Translations under genes and position numbers: made by a program
The notes under the pieces: generated by a model
The model's database searches: none
What the model saw: the letters and a program-made list of their open reading frames with translations, nothing else
Told to the model about the DNA's origin: nothing
Assembly: GCA_031553495.1 (NCBI GenBank)
Contig: JAVBLN010000013.1
Coordinates: forward strand, 58,612-122,611
DNA from: Pinibacter sp031553495
GTDB lineage: Bacteria > Bacteroidota > Bacteroidia > Chitinophagales > Chitinophagaceae
Direction: 5' to 3'
Length of the DNA stretch: 64,000 bases
Part shown: positions 25,673-35,245 of the stretch, piece after piece
How positions within the stretch are numbered: position 1 is the stretch's first letter
How the letters are laid out: the number at the start of each line of letters is the position of its first letter

Positions 25673-26209
25673 TTACTCTCCCTTATCCCCCACAAACCAT
25701 TGTTCTTTGTTTTTAAAAAGAACGTTGAATGTTGTAAGTGATCCGTAAATGCGAGTAATGTATTGTTGAAGATTTACCTTGTCTTCATCGCTTAAAAGTT
25801 TGTGGCTGTTTATTTGTTGTTCCATTACTCGAAGCCTGTCGCGTAACATTACAATTTTATGAAAGAAAACATCTATTGGAACTTCTTTTGGTTTCAGCGA
25901 ACTGTCTTTTGGCTGCAATACCATTGTGCCGCCAGTCCATTTTTCACCCAGTGGAACTACTTCAGAAAAGCCTCCCCACAAACGGAGGATTTTTAACAGA
26001 GATTTTTCCAAGTCATCTGTTGTTTCAACTTCTGCGGTTACATTCTCAGGAATAATTTCATCAAGATGAGCGTCTGTTTTATCAATTTCCTTTATACCAT
26101 GGTGAATAAAAGAGATAATGTACGTAGCGTACTTTACACCTACAATTACACCAGGGCCGAATTGTGTGTGTTGCAATCGTGTTCCAATACCAAGAGTTAA
26201 TTGATCCAT
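25673..26209 (-). CDS. Uncharacterised protein with SH3-like N-terminus
   Basis: 178 residues. Residues 8-30 (GTRLQHTQFGPGVIVGVKYATYIISFI) resemble the small barrel found at the C-terminus of UvrD/PcrA helicases (GxxVxHxxFGxGxV). The middle is acidic. The C-terminal half (about 115-165) is a predicted coiled helix pair (HKIVMLRDRLRVMEQQINSHKLLSDEDKVNLQQYI). No signal peptide, so cytoplasmic. It is six bases downstream of the CarboxypepD_reg gene and probably cotranscribed. I know no assigned function; a nucleic-acid or RNA-polymerase link is only suggested by the barrel. Confidence 0.75.
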   Translation of the reverse strand: MDQLTLGIGTRLQHTQFGPGVIVGVKYATYIISFIHHGIKEIDKTDAHLDEIIPENVTAEVETTDDLEKSLLKILRLWGGFSEVVPLGEKWTGGTMVLQPKDSSLKPKEVPIDVFFHKIVMLRDRLRVMEQQINSHKLLSDEDKVNLQQYITRIYGSLTTFNVLFKNKEQWFVGDKGE

Positions 26210-26215
26210 AAGATT

Positions 26216-27004
26216 TTATTTTTCATTATAATCCATATAGTTGTCAAACAGATAATCTTCTTTTCTAAAAAGAGGGTTTGTTCTTTCTCCCTTTTTATAA
26301 GCCTCTCCTGCTTGCTTAATATACTCATAAAATTCATAGTCGCTCGTGGTGGACGTAAATAAATAACTAGGGCGAAATACAATCATGAATGTATCAAGTG
26401 CTGTGCTGTCAAGCTTTGTAAGTCTTCGTATAATAATCTTGTTAAAACGGCGGCTTATAAATTTATCCTGCTCTTCTCTAATCAATCGCTGCTGAAAAAG
26501 CTTCATCCGCTTGTTTTTTTGAAAGGCAAACATATTGATCAGTTCATCAAGATCGAGGCCAACTCCAAACGCTCCTACTCCTGGTGAAGTAACTTTTAAT
26601 CCCGGTTTTTTATAATTAAACACTTTTGCATAATCGAGCCTGTTTTGCAACGAATCCATTTTATAGTCTCGCGGCAATACATTTATTTCCTTAAGGTACG
26701 AAACAGGAATGCGGATAGCCACATTGAAATTGGAAGGATCATTTATACTGCTAACTGCAAATTTCTGTGTGGGCTTATTCAAATAGGAAAAATAAATAGA
26801 GTCCATCACCGGAAGAGTAATGGTATATTTACCCATCGAATCTGTTATGGTACCCCGCCCCGATGTAGATAACACACTTACATTAGGAATAGGAATGGTG
26901 TGGGATTCATCCATGATCCTCCCCTTTATGGTTACCTGCGCATCAACTGCTACAGTTGCAAAACAGATGAATAGTAATAGTAGATATTTAACCAGATGAA
27001 ACAA
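26216..27004 (-). CDS. Secreted protein with carboxypeptidase-regulatory-like domain
   Basis: 262 residues with a signal peptide (cleavage near VDAQ). Residues about 23-105 are the CarboxypepD_reg-like beta sandwich common in Bacteroidota surface proteins (VTIKGRIMDESHTIPIPNVSVLSTSGRGTITDSMGKY). The rest is helical and basic (LINMFAFQKNKRMKLFQQRLIREEQDKFISRRF) and ends in FRPSYLFTSTTSDYEFYEYIKQ, a pattern seen in many paralogues of unknown role. No TonB plug or barrel follows, so this is not a truncated SusC. Confidence 0.8.
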   Translation of the reverse strand: MFHLVKYLLLLFICFATVAVDAQVTIKGRIMDESHTIPIPNVSVLSTSGRGTITDSMGKYTITLPVMDSIYFSYLNKPTQKFAVSSINDPSNFNVAIRIPVSYLKEINVLPRDYKMDSLQNRLDYAKVFNYKKPGLKVTSPGVGAFGVGLDLDELINMFAFQKNKRMKLFQQRLIREEQDKFISRRFNKIIIRRLTKLDSTALDTFMIVFRPSYLFTSTTSDYEFYEYIKQAGEAYKKGERTNPLFRKEDYLFDNYMDYNEK

Positions 27005-27064
27005 TTTTTTATTTGAATGTGATATTACATCGAAAAATTTTTATAACATCAACCCACAGTTTTT

Positions 27065-27670
27065 TTAACGTTTTAATTGGGCAATTACACTTTCAATAAC
27101 ACGCGGAAAATGCAGATGTTCAAGCACATGAATTTTTTGTGCCAATGTGGCTGGAGTGTCATCTTCAGTCACATCGCAGGTTGCCTGAAAAATAGCCGAG
27201 CCATGATCATAATGTTCATCTACAAAATGAATAGTTATACCACTTTGTTTCTCACAAGCCTCAATCACTGCTGCGTGTACAAATTGCCCATACATTCCTT
27301 TCCCTCCGAATTTTGGTAAAAGCGCCGGATGAATATTAACAATTCTGCCACGAAACGCATCAACCAACGCATCAGGTATCTTCCAAAGAAAACCAGCCAG
27401 CACTATAAAATCAATATGATGTATTTGCAGAGCAGGTATATAATTGTCGCCTCTGAAAAATTGTTCTTTTTCAATTACCAAAGCGGGAATATTTTCTTTT
27501 TGCGCTATCTGTAATACCCCTGCCTGTGGTTTGTTGCACACAATCAAACTAATTTTTACACAATCATGATGTTTGAAATAATCAATAATTTTTTGTGCGT
27601 TAGATCCTGCTCCCGATGCAAAAATGGCAACATGCGTGATGTGCTTTTTTTCAGTATTCATCATCAGCAA
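27065..27670 (-). CDS. purN: Phosphoribosylglycinamide formyltransferase
   Basis: Third step of purine synthesis: transfers a formyl group from 10-formyl-THF to GAR. 201 residues at most; three further Met codons lie within the first four, so the start is uncertain by up to nine bases. The N-terminal phosphoribosyl loop is IFASGAGSNAQKI. The catalytic core reads DFIVLAGFLWKIP, IVNIHPALLPKFGGKGMYG with catalytic Asn and His, then GITIHFVDEHYDHGSAIFQ with the catalytic Asp. ALAQKIHVLEHLHFPRVI closes the family pattern. Single gene, next to a 950-bp repeat-bearing region. Confidence 0.94.
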   Translation of the reverse strand: MLMMNTEKKHITHVAIFASGAGSNAQKIIDYFKHHDCVKISLIVCNKPQAGVLQIAQKENIPALVIEKEQFFRGDNYIPALQIHHIDFIVLAGFLWKIPDALVDAFRGRIVNIHPALLPKFGGKGMYGQFVHAAVIEACEKQSGITIHFVDEHYDHGSAIFQATCDVTEDDTPATLAQKIHVLEHLHFPRVIESVIAQLKR

Positions 27671-27789
27671 AAATATGTCGTTAGTGGTAAGTTAAAAGCA
27701 AAAAATCAAAATGCGCACACAGCAAGGTTTGTAGCTTGTTGTGTATATTGTTGCATCACTTCCTGATTGCCACACAATGCAAATTTGAT

Positions 27790-27864
27790 CTTTTTATTTT
27801 TGGAACCGGCAGTAGAGCCCTGATTAAGCTCCGGTTGTGTCACTCACTTGTGCGGTAGGAACTT
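27790..27864 (+). repeat. Intergenic hairpin repeat, copy 10 (middle variant B)
   Basis: T-rich lead, GGAACCGGCAGTA, GAGC/GCTC arms, then the core with one change (ACTTGTGC). The arms show a third complementary combination compared with TGCT/AGCA and AGCC/GGCT. Confidence 0.8.
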
Positions 27865-28108
27865 TAGTGAGCAGTGGGCAGTGGGCAGTATGCGGTTGGC
27901 AGTAGAGAAGCTGTATTAAACAGGAATGGTTGGGCGTTGCCGTTGTTGCGTGTGTAGGGTGGCTATCGTGCGAAGGCACACCAACAACCAATGAGAATCC
28001 TATTGTTGCCAACCAATGAAGAAGCAATTTGCCGGTAAGGCACAGCATGGCTATACACTTGGCTCAGTTACCACGCTTGCGCCAGGTGCGTGATAATCAA
28101 CTAAAAAA

Positions 28109-28131
28109 CTGTCTACTTTTTTCAGGACGTG
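28109..28131. repeat. Second copy of the 23-base possible IS end
   Basis: Exact inverse of 6037-6059 (CTGTCTACTTTTTTCAGG here). In both places it lies some tens of bases inside the minus-oriented hairpin repeat of an island. Confidence 0.5.
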
Positions 28132-28167
28132 ATACTCATTACTCATTACTCAAAACTCATCACCCGC

Positions 28168-28244
28168 TCAATAGCATTACTGCCGCACAAGTGAGTGACA
28201 CAACAGAAGCTCAATAGTAGCAATAACGCCGGTTCCCCAAAAAA
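28168..28244 (-). repeat. Intergenic hairpin repeat, copy 11
   Basis: On the minus strand: T-run, GGGGAACCGGC, GCT/AGC arms, core with GTGCGG. The GAGTTTTGAGTAATGAGT tail (28143-28160) is shared with copies 4 and 18. It faces copy 10. Confidence 0.82.
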
Positions 28245-28559
28245 TTCTTGTCTGTTATAATTTTCCTGTTCAAAATATAATAAAATATTAAAATCATTAA
28301 ATGATGGTTTGTAGCGAATTACAAATAGTAAATTACCACTGTTATTTATTTATAAATGCGTTTGATGCCTGTCATTTCAATAATTGATAGCAATTAGCTT
28401 TTTTTATTCACATATCGCACTCATATTAAAATTTATTTTAAAGTCGACATGATTTTTTTTAGGGTATTTTGTGCGTCTCAAATCGTAAATGGCTGAAACG
28501 CAGTCCCAGAGCGGGAAAAAAAAATATGACCTTGTTGGTGTTTTGTCAACTCCGTGTCA

Positions 28560-28567
28560 TATTTTTG
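28560..28567 (+). promoter_or_regulatory. -7 promoter box for the act/cox locus
   Basis: TATTTTTG is an exact TAnnTTTG match 53 bases before the actA ATG, with TTGG about 21 bases upstream as a weak -33 element. It lies within the open frame that extends back from actA, which argues against a start further upstream. Confidence 0.55.
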
Positions 28568-28620
28568 CACCCGACTCGGGATATTTTTTCCACATTTATC
28601 CACTGATATTTTTGAGAAAT

Positions 28621-29892
28621 ATGAATTATCAAAGAAGATTGGCCAAGACTATTTTATTCAGTATCCTTTTACTCTTTGTATTTTCTTTTCAGAATTTATT
28701 AAAGGCGCAGGATGGTAAGGCCCTATTTCAGTCAAATTGTGCAGCGTGTCATGCTGTTAATAAAGACCTGACCGGTCCTGCTTTGGCCGGTGTGGAAGAA
28801 CGGGTAACCGATAAGAAGTTGTTGCACGATTGGATCCGCAATAGCCAAAAAGTACTGGCTAGCGGAAATAAGTATTTTAACGATCTGTATTTAAAGTTTA
28901 ACAAAACTCCGATGCAGTCGTTCGAAAATCTTTCAGACGCTGAAATTGATGCTATCTTAACATTCGTTAGTACCCCGGTAAAAACTGAAGCTCCCGCTGC
29001 TACGGCTGAACCGGTAAAGGAAACAGACAATAGTTTGCTGTTTGGTATTCTTTCATTGATATTGGCGATTATAGCTTTGATATTATTACAGGTAAACGCC
29101 AATCTGAAAAAACTGGCTGATGATAAAGAAGGTATCCCTTCTTATGAGCCGGTTCCTTTCTACAGAAACAAAACTTACATCACTTTATTTGCACTTATAT
29201 TATTTGTAGTGGGTGGTTATTATACCATCCAGGGTGCTATTGGGCTTGGGCGTTCTCAACATTATCAACCCGAACAACCAATATTCTTTTCACATAAAGT
29301 GCATTCCGGCACAAACCAGATTAACTGCTTATATTGTCATGGTGGAGCACAGCTCGGAAAGCAATCCAACATTCCGTCTGCAAATATTTGTATGAACTGC
29401 CACATGGCCATTAACGAATACACCGGTATAGACAAGTTGTATCGCGAAGATGGCACTGAGGTAAATGGCACTGAAGAGATACAGAAGCTTTACAAATATG
29501 CAGGCTGGAATGCGGAGCAAAAGAAATATACGGAGGAGGGAAAACCAATTGAGTGGGTGCGTATTCACAATCTTCCGGATCATGTTTACTTCAATCACTC
29601 GCAACACGTGGTGGCAGGCCAGGTTGCTTGTCAAACCTGTCATGGCGAGATTCAAAATCAAAATGAAGTTTACCAGTTTTCGGATTTGAGTATGAGCTGG
29701 TGTATTAATTGCCACCGTGAAACAAAAGTTCAATTCAACGAGAATAAATTCTATAGCATATACGAACAATTCCACGAGAAGATGAAAGATTCAATTATGC
29801 AGAATGGTAAGATGATGGCCAATCCGCATAAGCTGGATAGCGTGACTGTAGAAGCCATCGGAGGCACGGAATGTCAAAAATGTCACTATTAA
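28621..29892 (+). CDS. actA: Alternative complex III multiheme cytochrome ActA, with fused monoheme domain
   Basis: Membrane-anchored periplasmic cytochrome c of alternative complex III, which passes electrons from menaquinol towards the caa3 oxidase. 423 residues from the ATG at 28621; the frame is open to 28489 but that part is not signal-like. Signal peptide to about 29, then a monoheme cytochrome domain (CAACH at 40-44, axial Met in TPMQSF). A membrane helix near 141-160 and another near 182-204 follow. The C-terminal part has five CxxCH motifs (CLYCH at 236, CMNCH, CQTCH, CINCH, CQKCH at 418), so six hemes in all. First gene of the act/cox cluster. Confidence 0.92.
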   Translation: MNYQRRLAKTILFSILLLFVFSFQNLLKAQDGKALFQSNCAACHAVNKDLTGPALAGVEERVTDKKLLHDWIRNSQKVLASGNKYFNDLYLKFNKTPMQSFENLSDAEIDAILTFVSTPVKTEAPAATAEPVKETDNSLLFGILSLILAIIALILLQVNANLKKLADDKEGIPSYEPVPFYRNKTYITLFALILFVVGGYYTIQGAIGLGRSQHYQPEQPIFFSHKVHSGTNQINCLYCHGGAQLGKQSNIPSANICMNCHMAINEYTGIDKLYREDGTEVNGTEEIQKLYKYAGWNAEQKKYTEEGKPIEWVRIHNLPDHVYFNHSQHVVAGQVACQTCHGEIQNQNEVYQFSDLSMSWCINCHRETKVQFNENKFYSIYEQFHEKMKDSIMQNGKMMANPHKLDSVTVEAIGGTECQKCHY

Positions 29893-30034
29893 GCAGAAGA
29901 CACCGGCGTAAAGAAATCAGAAGTAGGAAATAGTGAAATGCAGAGAAAAGTTTTCATAAAACATTATTTAAAAAAATCACTGCTGTTATAATAAAGTAAA
30001 AGCGGTAACCATAAATCTTCGATCTAATATTAGT

Positions 30035-33000
30035 ATGGCTAACAAAAAATACTGGCAAAGTTTCGGGGAGTTACACAACTCAGAAGAACATCAAAAAAGA
30101 GTTCAGAATGAATTTCGTGAAGAACTACCATTTGAAGATTTGGAAGGGAAAGGTTTGATGGATGTGAAAACCCCAAGAAGGGATTTCCTTAAATACCTGG
30201 GATTTAGCACTGCCGCTGCTGCTGTGGCCGCAAGTTGCGAAATGCCGGTAAAGAAAGCCATTCCATATTTGAACAAACCGGCTGATATTACGCCGGGTAT
30301 AGCCAATTATTATGCTACTACCTATGTATCGGGTGGCGAAGTAATACCTGTGGTAGCCAAAGTTCGTGATGGCCGCCCAATAAAAATTGAAGGGAACGAG
30401 TTGTCTTCTGTTACAAAGGGAGGCAGTACGCCACGAATGCAAGCTTCTGTATTGGATCTGTATGATACAGCCCGTTTGCGTTATCCATTGGCAGACGGCA
30501 AAGAAGTAAGCTCCCTGGAAGCTTTTGATAAAATGGTTACCGGCGCGTTGGCAGGATTGGGTGGTGCTCCGGTTGTGTTATTGACAAGTACAATTACATC
30601 TCCTTCTACAAAACAGATCATTACTGAATTTCTCGCAAAATATCCCGGCAGTCGCCACGTGCAGTATGATCCTGTTTCATATAGCGGTATGCTGTTGGCG
30701 AATGAAGCCTGCTATGGTAAAAGAGCGTTCCCTTCTTACCAGCTCGATAAGGCAAAAGTGGTAGTAGGAATTGGTGCTGATTTCCTCGGCACATGGTTGA
30801 ATCCTCTTGAACTGCAAAAAGGTTATTCGGCAGGAAGAAAAATAAATGAAGCTAATCCTGAAATGAGCAAGCACTACCAGTTTGAAAGTATGCTGAGCAT
30901 GACAGGAGCAAATGCCGATGAACGCTTTACTCATCGTCCTTCCGAAACCGGCGCTGTAGCGTTATCGTTGCTGAATGCGCTGAACGGACAAGCTGTAACT
31001 GTTAGCGATGCGAAACTGAAAGCGGGGATTGAGAAAGTTGCAAAAGATCTTTTAGCAAATAAGGGCGCTGCGGTTGTAATGTGTGGAAGCAATGATGTAA
31101 ATATCCAATTAGTTGTAAACGCCATTAATGAAGCGATTGGCGCGAACGGCATAACTCTTAACTGGGCTGCTCCTTCGCAAACACGCCAGGGTGTTGATAG
31201 TGATTTTGTAAAATTGGTAGACGATATGAATGCCGGTAGCATTGGCGCTTTACTGGTATGGGATGCGAACCCGGCGTATGATTATGCCAATGCCGAAAAA
31301 TTTGTTTCCGGTATTAAGAAAGTGAAAGTTACCGTTTCATTCAACGAAAAGCTGGATGAAACAACTGAGTTGTGCAAATATGTGTTACCGGCAAATCATT
31401 ATCTTGAAAGTTGGGGTGATGCTGAGCTGAAAACAGGTTATTATAGTTTGATACAACCTACTATTGCTCCTCTGTTTAAAACACGTCAGTTCCAGGATTC
31501 ATTGTTGGTGTTAACTGAAAACAAAACTCCTTATCACGATTATTTCAATAATTTCTGGTCGCAAAAGCTTGGAGGCCAAACAGCATATTTGAAGGCTTTA
31601 CAAGATGGCGTAATCGAACCCGTTGCTACTATTAGCAGTGCTGCTTATAACAGTGCTAAATTAGCTGAAGCTGTTGCTGCAATAAGTAGTAAAAAAGTTG
31701 CGACTGGTAAAGAATTGGTATTATACGAAAAAGTAAGTATTGGAGAAGGTAAACAAGCCAACAACCCCTGGTTGCAGGAAATGCCTGATCCTATTACCAA
31801 AATGACCTGGGATAACTATGTTATCGTTTCTCCGGCAATGGGCAGAGAGCTTTTCGGTATTGATGTGCGCAACAGGACAGAAGCAGACTCTTATGATGTG
31901 GAAATGGATAAGCCGGTGGCAATTTTAAAGGTAGGCAATAAACAAATTGAGATCCCTGCAATAATAGTTCCCGGCATCCAGGAAAACACAATAGCGCTTG
32001 CAGTGGGTTACGGAAGAAGCGCGAAAGTGGGAAAAGCGGTGGTACATATAGATGGCGGTCTTGTGGGACAGAATGCATTTGGTTTTGCTACAATAAATAA
32101 CGGCAGTGTCATTTATGCTGCTGAAAATGTGGAAATATCCGATGCCCGCAAAACTTACAAACTGGCGCAAACTCAAACACATGCCAGTTACGAAGGCCGC
32201 CGTGAAGTGGTAAAGGAAGTAACATTAGACTCTTTTAAAAAGAATCCGACACAGATACGCGATGCAAGGGATAAAGAACTGAAAGCATTTGGTGGCTTGG
32301 CGAACTTTGAAAAGGGAGGAACGATTTACCCAACATTTGATCGCCCAGGAATTAAATGGGGTATGAGTATAGACCTTAACAGTTGTTTTGGTTGCGGAGC
32401 TTGTGTGGTGGCATGTACTGCGGAAAACAATGTATCCATAGTTGGGAAAAGTGAAGTGTTGAGAGCTCATGAAATGCACTGGCTACGCATCGATCGTTAT
32501 TTCAGTGGAAATATTGAAGATGCCAACAGTATTCAAACGCTGTTCCAGCCGATGCTTTGCCAGCATTGCGACAATGCGCCATGCGAAAATGTATGTCCGG
32601 TGGCAGCAACAAACCATAGCAGTGAAGGCCTGAATCAAATGACATATAACCGTTGTATAGGTACAAGATATTGTGCTAACAACTGTCCTTATAAAGTTCG
32701 TCGGTTTAACTGGGCCGATTACACAGGTGCAGACAGCTTCGCTAATAACCAGGTTGGTTTTTTAGATGAATCGGTACTGATGATGAACGATGATCTTACA
32801 CGCATGGTATTGAATCCTGACGTTACAGTCCGTAGCCGTGGTGTAATTGAAAAATGTTCTTTTTGTGTGCAGCGTTTGCAGGAAGGTAAGTTGAGGGCTA
32901 AAAAGGAAGGTCGTACCCTGACAGATAGTGATGTTAAAACAGCTTGTCAACAAGCCTGTGCTGCAGATGCAATAGTGTTTGGAAATGCAAACAATGCGGA

Positions 33001-33163
33001 AAGCCAGATTTCCAAGACCAGGGAGCAAAACAAAAACCGTGTGTTCTATTCTCTGGAACAACTGCACGTATTACCAAACATCAACTACCTCGCAAAAGTA
33101 CGTAATACTGATGTGGTGGCCGGTGTACCTGTTGAGGTGGAAGCTGAACACCATGCGGGTTAG
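30035..33163 (+). CDS. actB: Alternative complex III subunit ActB (molybdopterin-like plus iron-sulfur)
   Basis: 1042-residue peripheral subunit. A Tat-type signal is present near residue 48 (RRDFLKYLGFSTAAAAVAASC), with a following Cys compatible with lipidation. The large middle part resembles molybdopterin oxidoreductases, although in characterised complexes this domain lacks the cofactor. The C-terminal part (about 787-970) is a four-cluster ferredoxin-like domain: CFGCGACVVAC from Cys787, then CQHCDNAPCENVCPV, CIGTRYCANNCPY, and CSFCVQRLQEG with CQQAC. Complete and similar to the family throughout. 142 bp after actA. Confidence 0.94.
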   Translation: MANKKYWQSFGELHNSEEHQKRVQNEFREELPFEDLEGKGLMDVKTPRRDFLKYLGFSTAAAAVAASCEMPVKKAIPYLNKPADITPGIANYYATTYVSGGEVIPVVAKVRDGRPIKIEGNELSSVTKGGSTPRMQASVLDLYDTARLRYPLADGKEVSSLEAFDKMVTGALAGLGGAPVVLLTSTITSPSTKQIITEFLAKYPGSRHVQYDPVSYSGMLLANEACYGKRAFPSYQLDKAKVVVGIGADFLGTWLNPLELQKGYSAGRKINEANPEMSKHYQFESMLSMTGANADERFTHRPSETGAVALSLLNALNGQAVTVSDAKLKAGIEKVAKDLLANKGAAVVMCGSNDVNIQLVVNAINEAIGANGITLNWAAPSQTRQGVDSDFVKLVDDMNAGSIGALLVWDANPAYDYANAEKFVSGIKKVKVTVSFNEKLDETTELCKYVLPANHYLESWGDAELKTGYYSLIQPTIAPLFKTRQFQDSLLVLTENKTPYHDYFNNFWSQKLGGQTAYLKALQDGVIEPVATISSAAYNSAKLAEAVAAISSKKVATGKELVLYEKVSIGEGKQANNPWLQEMPDPITKMTWDNYVIVSPAMGRELFGIDVRNRTEADSYDVEMDKPVAILKVGNKQIEIPAIIVPGIQENTIALAVGYGRSAKVGKAVVHIDGGLVGQNAFGFATINNGSVIYAAENVEISDARKTYKLAQTQTHASYEGRREVVKEVTLDSFKKNPTQIRDARDKELKAFGGLANFEKGGTIYPTFDRPGIKWGMSIDLNSCFGCGACVVACTAENNVSIVGKSEVLRAHEMHWLRIDRYFSGNIEDANSIQTLFQPMLCQHCDNAPCENVCPVAATNHSSEGLNQMTYNRCIGTRYCANNCPYKVRRFNWADYTGADSFANNQVGFLDESVLMMNDDLTRMVLNPDVTVRSRGVIEKCSFCVQRLQEGKLRAKKEGRTLTDSDVKTACQQACAADAIVFGNANNAESQISKTREQNKNRVFYSLEQLHVLPNINYLAKVRNTDVVAGVPVEVEAEHHAG

Positions 33164-33167
33164 TTAA

Positions 33168-33289
33168 TGTGGAAATGCGGGAAATGTGAAAATGAATTTG
33201 AAGATGTGGAAATGCAGCTTAGAAATTGGCTTTTAAATTTTGAATTTTGACTTAATATAGCTAACAGCCGAAAGCTAAAAGCATAAAAT
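33168..33289. repeat. GTGGAAATG-type degenerate tandem units between actB and actC
   Basis: Units such as GTGGAAATGC, GGAAATGTG and AAATGAATTTGAAGATG follow in the first half of this 126-bp gap (33168-33218), another example of the short-period repeats next to coding ends. Confidence 0.45.
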
Positions 33290-34729
33290 ATGGCATTATT
33301 AAAGTACGAATCGCAAACGAGATTTCCGCTGGTAACAGGTCACAAGACCTATCACCAGGTAACAGAAGACATTGTTCGGCCCATTGAAGCCAAGCCTTCA
33401 AAGCTTTGGAAAATAGGATTTGGTATTTCTGTTTTCTTATTATGCTTTGGTATTTATTCAGTTTATCGTGAAGTGGTGTATGGTATTGGTCAGTGGAACC
33501 TGAATAAAACAATTGGCTGGGGTTGGGATATCACCAACTTCGTGTGGTGGGTAGGTATTGGTCACGCCGGCACGTTGATCTCGGCTATCTTATTGTTATT
33601 CCGCCAGGGCTGGAGAACGGGTGTGAACCGGGCTGCAGAAGCCATGACGATCTTCGCGGTTATGTGCGCCGGGCAGTTCCCGATTTTCCACATGGGTCGC
33701 GTATGGGACGCTTTTTTTGTAATGCCATATCCTAATACAAGAGGCTCGCTGTGGGTGAACTTTAACTCGCCGCTGCTTTGGGACGTATTCGCGATCTCTA
33801 CTTATTTCACCGTATCACTATTGTTTTGGTATTGCGGCTTATTACCTGATCTTGCAACAGTGCGTGACCGCGCTAAAGTAAAATGGAGAAAGCGTATGTA
33901 TGGCGCTTTATCTTTTGGCTGGACGGGATCTACAAAACACTGGCAACGTCATGAGTCTTTATCACTGGTATTGGCAGGCTTGAGTACGCCACTGGTATTA
34001 TCGGTGCATACCATCGTATCGTTCGATTTTGCTACTTCCATTGTTCCCGGATGGCATACTACCATCTTTCCGCCATACTTTGTAGCAGGCGCCATCTTTT
34101 CCGGATTTGCCATGGTGCAAACCCTATTGCTGATTGTACGTAAAGTGCTAAGCCTGGAAGAATATATTACTTTGGAGCATATTGAAGTAATGAATAAGGT
34201 AATTGTATTAACAGGGTCAATTGTGGGTATCGCATACATTACCGAGCTGTTCATATCATGGTATGGGCAAAACCCATATGAGATCGCAGCCTTTAAAAAC
34301 AGGTGGGATATTACCACACCATACGCATGGAGCTACTGGCTGATGATGAGCTGTAACGTACTTTCTCCTCAAATATTCTGGTTCAGAAAAATGAGAAGGA
34401 ATATTACCATTACATTCTTTATGTCTATTATAGTTAACGTGGGTATGTGGTTTGAGCGTTTTGTAATCATTGTTACATCGGTGTATCGCGATTATTTACC
34501 AAGTAGCTGGAGTACCTACTACAGGCCTACCATATGGGAGGTTGGTTTTTATCTTGGAACATTCGGATTATTCTTCACCTGCTTCTTCCTGTTTGCGAAA
34601 TTTTTCCCGGTGATAGCCATTGCGGAAATCAAACACATACTGAAGAAGAACGGTGAAAGCTATAAAGAATCGATGGATAAAATTGAAAAAGAAACACCTG
34701 AACAATTTGTTCTGGAGCAAGCGCACTAA
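33290..34729 (+). CDS. actC: Alternative complex III quinol-binding subunit ActC (NrfD family)
   Basis: 479-residue polytopic membrane protein of the NrfD/PsrC family, the proposed menaquinol-oxidising subunit. About ten hydrophobic helices. Recognisable stretches are WGWDITNFVWWVGIGHAGTLISAILLLFRQGWR, AEAMTIFAVMCAGQFPIFHMGR, and STPLVLSVHTIVSFDFATSIVPGWHTTIFPPYFVAGAIFSG, which carry the conserved His and acidic residues. The C-terminal 40 residues are cytoplasmic and charged. It is followed by an unusually long 516-bp gap with two hairpin repeats before actD. Confidence 0.94.
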   Translation: MALLKYESQTRFPLVTGHKTYHQVTEDIVRPIEAKPSKLWKIGFGISVFLLCFGIYSVYREVVYGIGQWNLNKTIGWGWDITNFVWWVGIGHAGTLISAILLLFRQGWRTGVNRAAEAMTIFAVMCAGQFPIFHMGRVWDAFFVMPYPNTRGSLWVNFNSPLLWDVFAISTYFTVSLLFWYCGLLPDLATVRDRAKVKWRKRMYGALSFGWTGSTKHWQRHESLSLVLAGLSTPLVLSVHTIVSFDFATSIVPGWHTTIFPPYFVAGAIFSGFAMVQTLLLIVRKVLSLEEYITLEHIEVMNKVIVLTGSIVGIAYITELFISWYGQNPYEIAAFKNRWDITTPYAWSYWLMMSCNVLSPQIFWFRKMRRNITITFFMSIIVNVGMWFERFVIIVTSVYRDYLPSSWSTYYRPTIWEVGFYLGTFGLFFTCFFLFAKFFPVIAIAEIKHILKKNGESYKESMDKIEKETPEQFVLEQAH

Positions 34730-34849
34730 AATTTGAGATTGTGTAGGATGTTGGGGGTGTGGAATATTTTCGGTTTCGAAGGTGAAAAGATGATGTTATA
34801 AATAAGAACTGCATGTAAGATCTTTTATTATTATGAGCCGGGCATTTGA

Positions 34850-34905
34850 ATTACTATGGGGCGGCCGTTGCGTCGCACTCTTGTACGGAAGTAATTTTAT
34901 TCGGC
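34850..34905 (+). repeat. Intergenic hairpin repeat, copy 12 (core version 2, truncated)
   Basis: Only the right half is recognisable: GTTGCGTCGCACTCTTGTAC (34868-34887), then GGAAGTAATTTTATTCGGC. The left hairpin is lost. It faces copy 13. Confidence 0.6.
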
Positions 34906-34989
34906 AATAAATAATCGGGCACCAAATAATGTTCTTAAAAGTAGTTGTAATAGTTGGTTCGTTAGTTCTTGTTTTTGTGTTGCTGAGTA

Positions 34990-35061
34990 AAGTACAAATG
35001 TACAAGTGAGTGACACAACGATGCTTAATAGTAGCACAATAGCCGGTCCCAAAATAAAAAA
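34990..35061 (-). repeat. Intergenic hairpin repeat, copy 13
   Basis: On the minus strand: T-run, GGGACCGGC, TGCT/AGCA hairpin, intact core, then a diverged ATTTGTAC end. It lies inside the act operon between actC and actD. Confidence 0.82.
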
Positions 35062-35245
35062 ATACCGGCGGTTAAGAGAGTTTTAAAAGGTATTGAAACA
35101 TATTTGAAAATTAGAGAAATAGGATTTTGAGATTTGGAATGAATGATTATCATGATTGAAAGATCAGCGGTTATTTAAAAAGAGAGCGTGAAAAAATCGG
35201 AGGTAATAATTTCAGATTTCAGATATCAAATAAAAAATCTAAACA

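Larger units (their letters stand above)
27671..28620. other. 950-bp region between divergent purN and the act locus
   Basis: It contains facing hairpin-repeat copies 10 and 11 that bound an island (27790-28244). In the island lie GCAGTGGGCAGTGGGCAGT-type tandem units (27869-27905), an inverted repeat with GTTGTTG/CAACAAC arms (27942-27988), and the 23-base possible IS end (28109-28131). The right third is AT-rich and holds the act promoter. No gene is supported. Confidence 0.65.

Noticed and set aside
26216..27004. Truncated SusC-like receptor
   Set aside because: It shares only the CarboxypepD_reg domain. The remaining sequence is a known-style helical tail rather than a broken plug or barrel.
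27942..27988. Hairpin in the 27.9-kb island considered as a tRNA or small RNA gene
   Set aside because: There is no cloverleaf or CCA end, and no promoter or T-run next to it.
28489..28620. N-terminal extension of actA
   Set aside because: It is not signal-like and contains an exact TAnnTTTG box. The ATG at 28621 opens a proper signal peptide.
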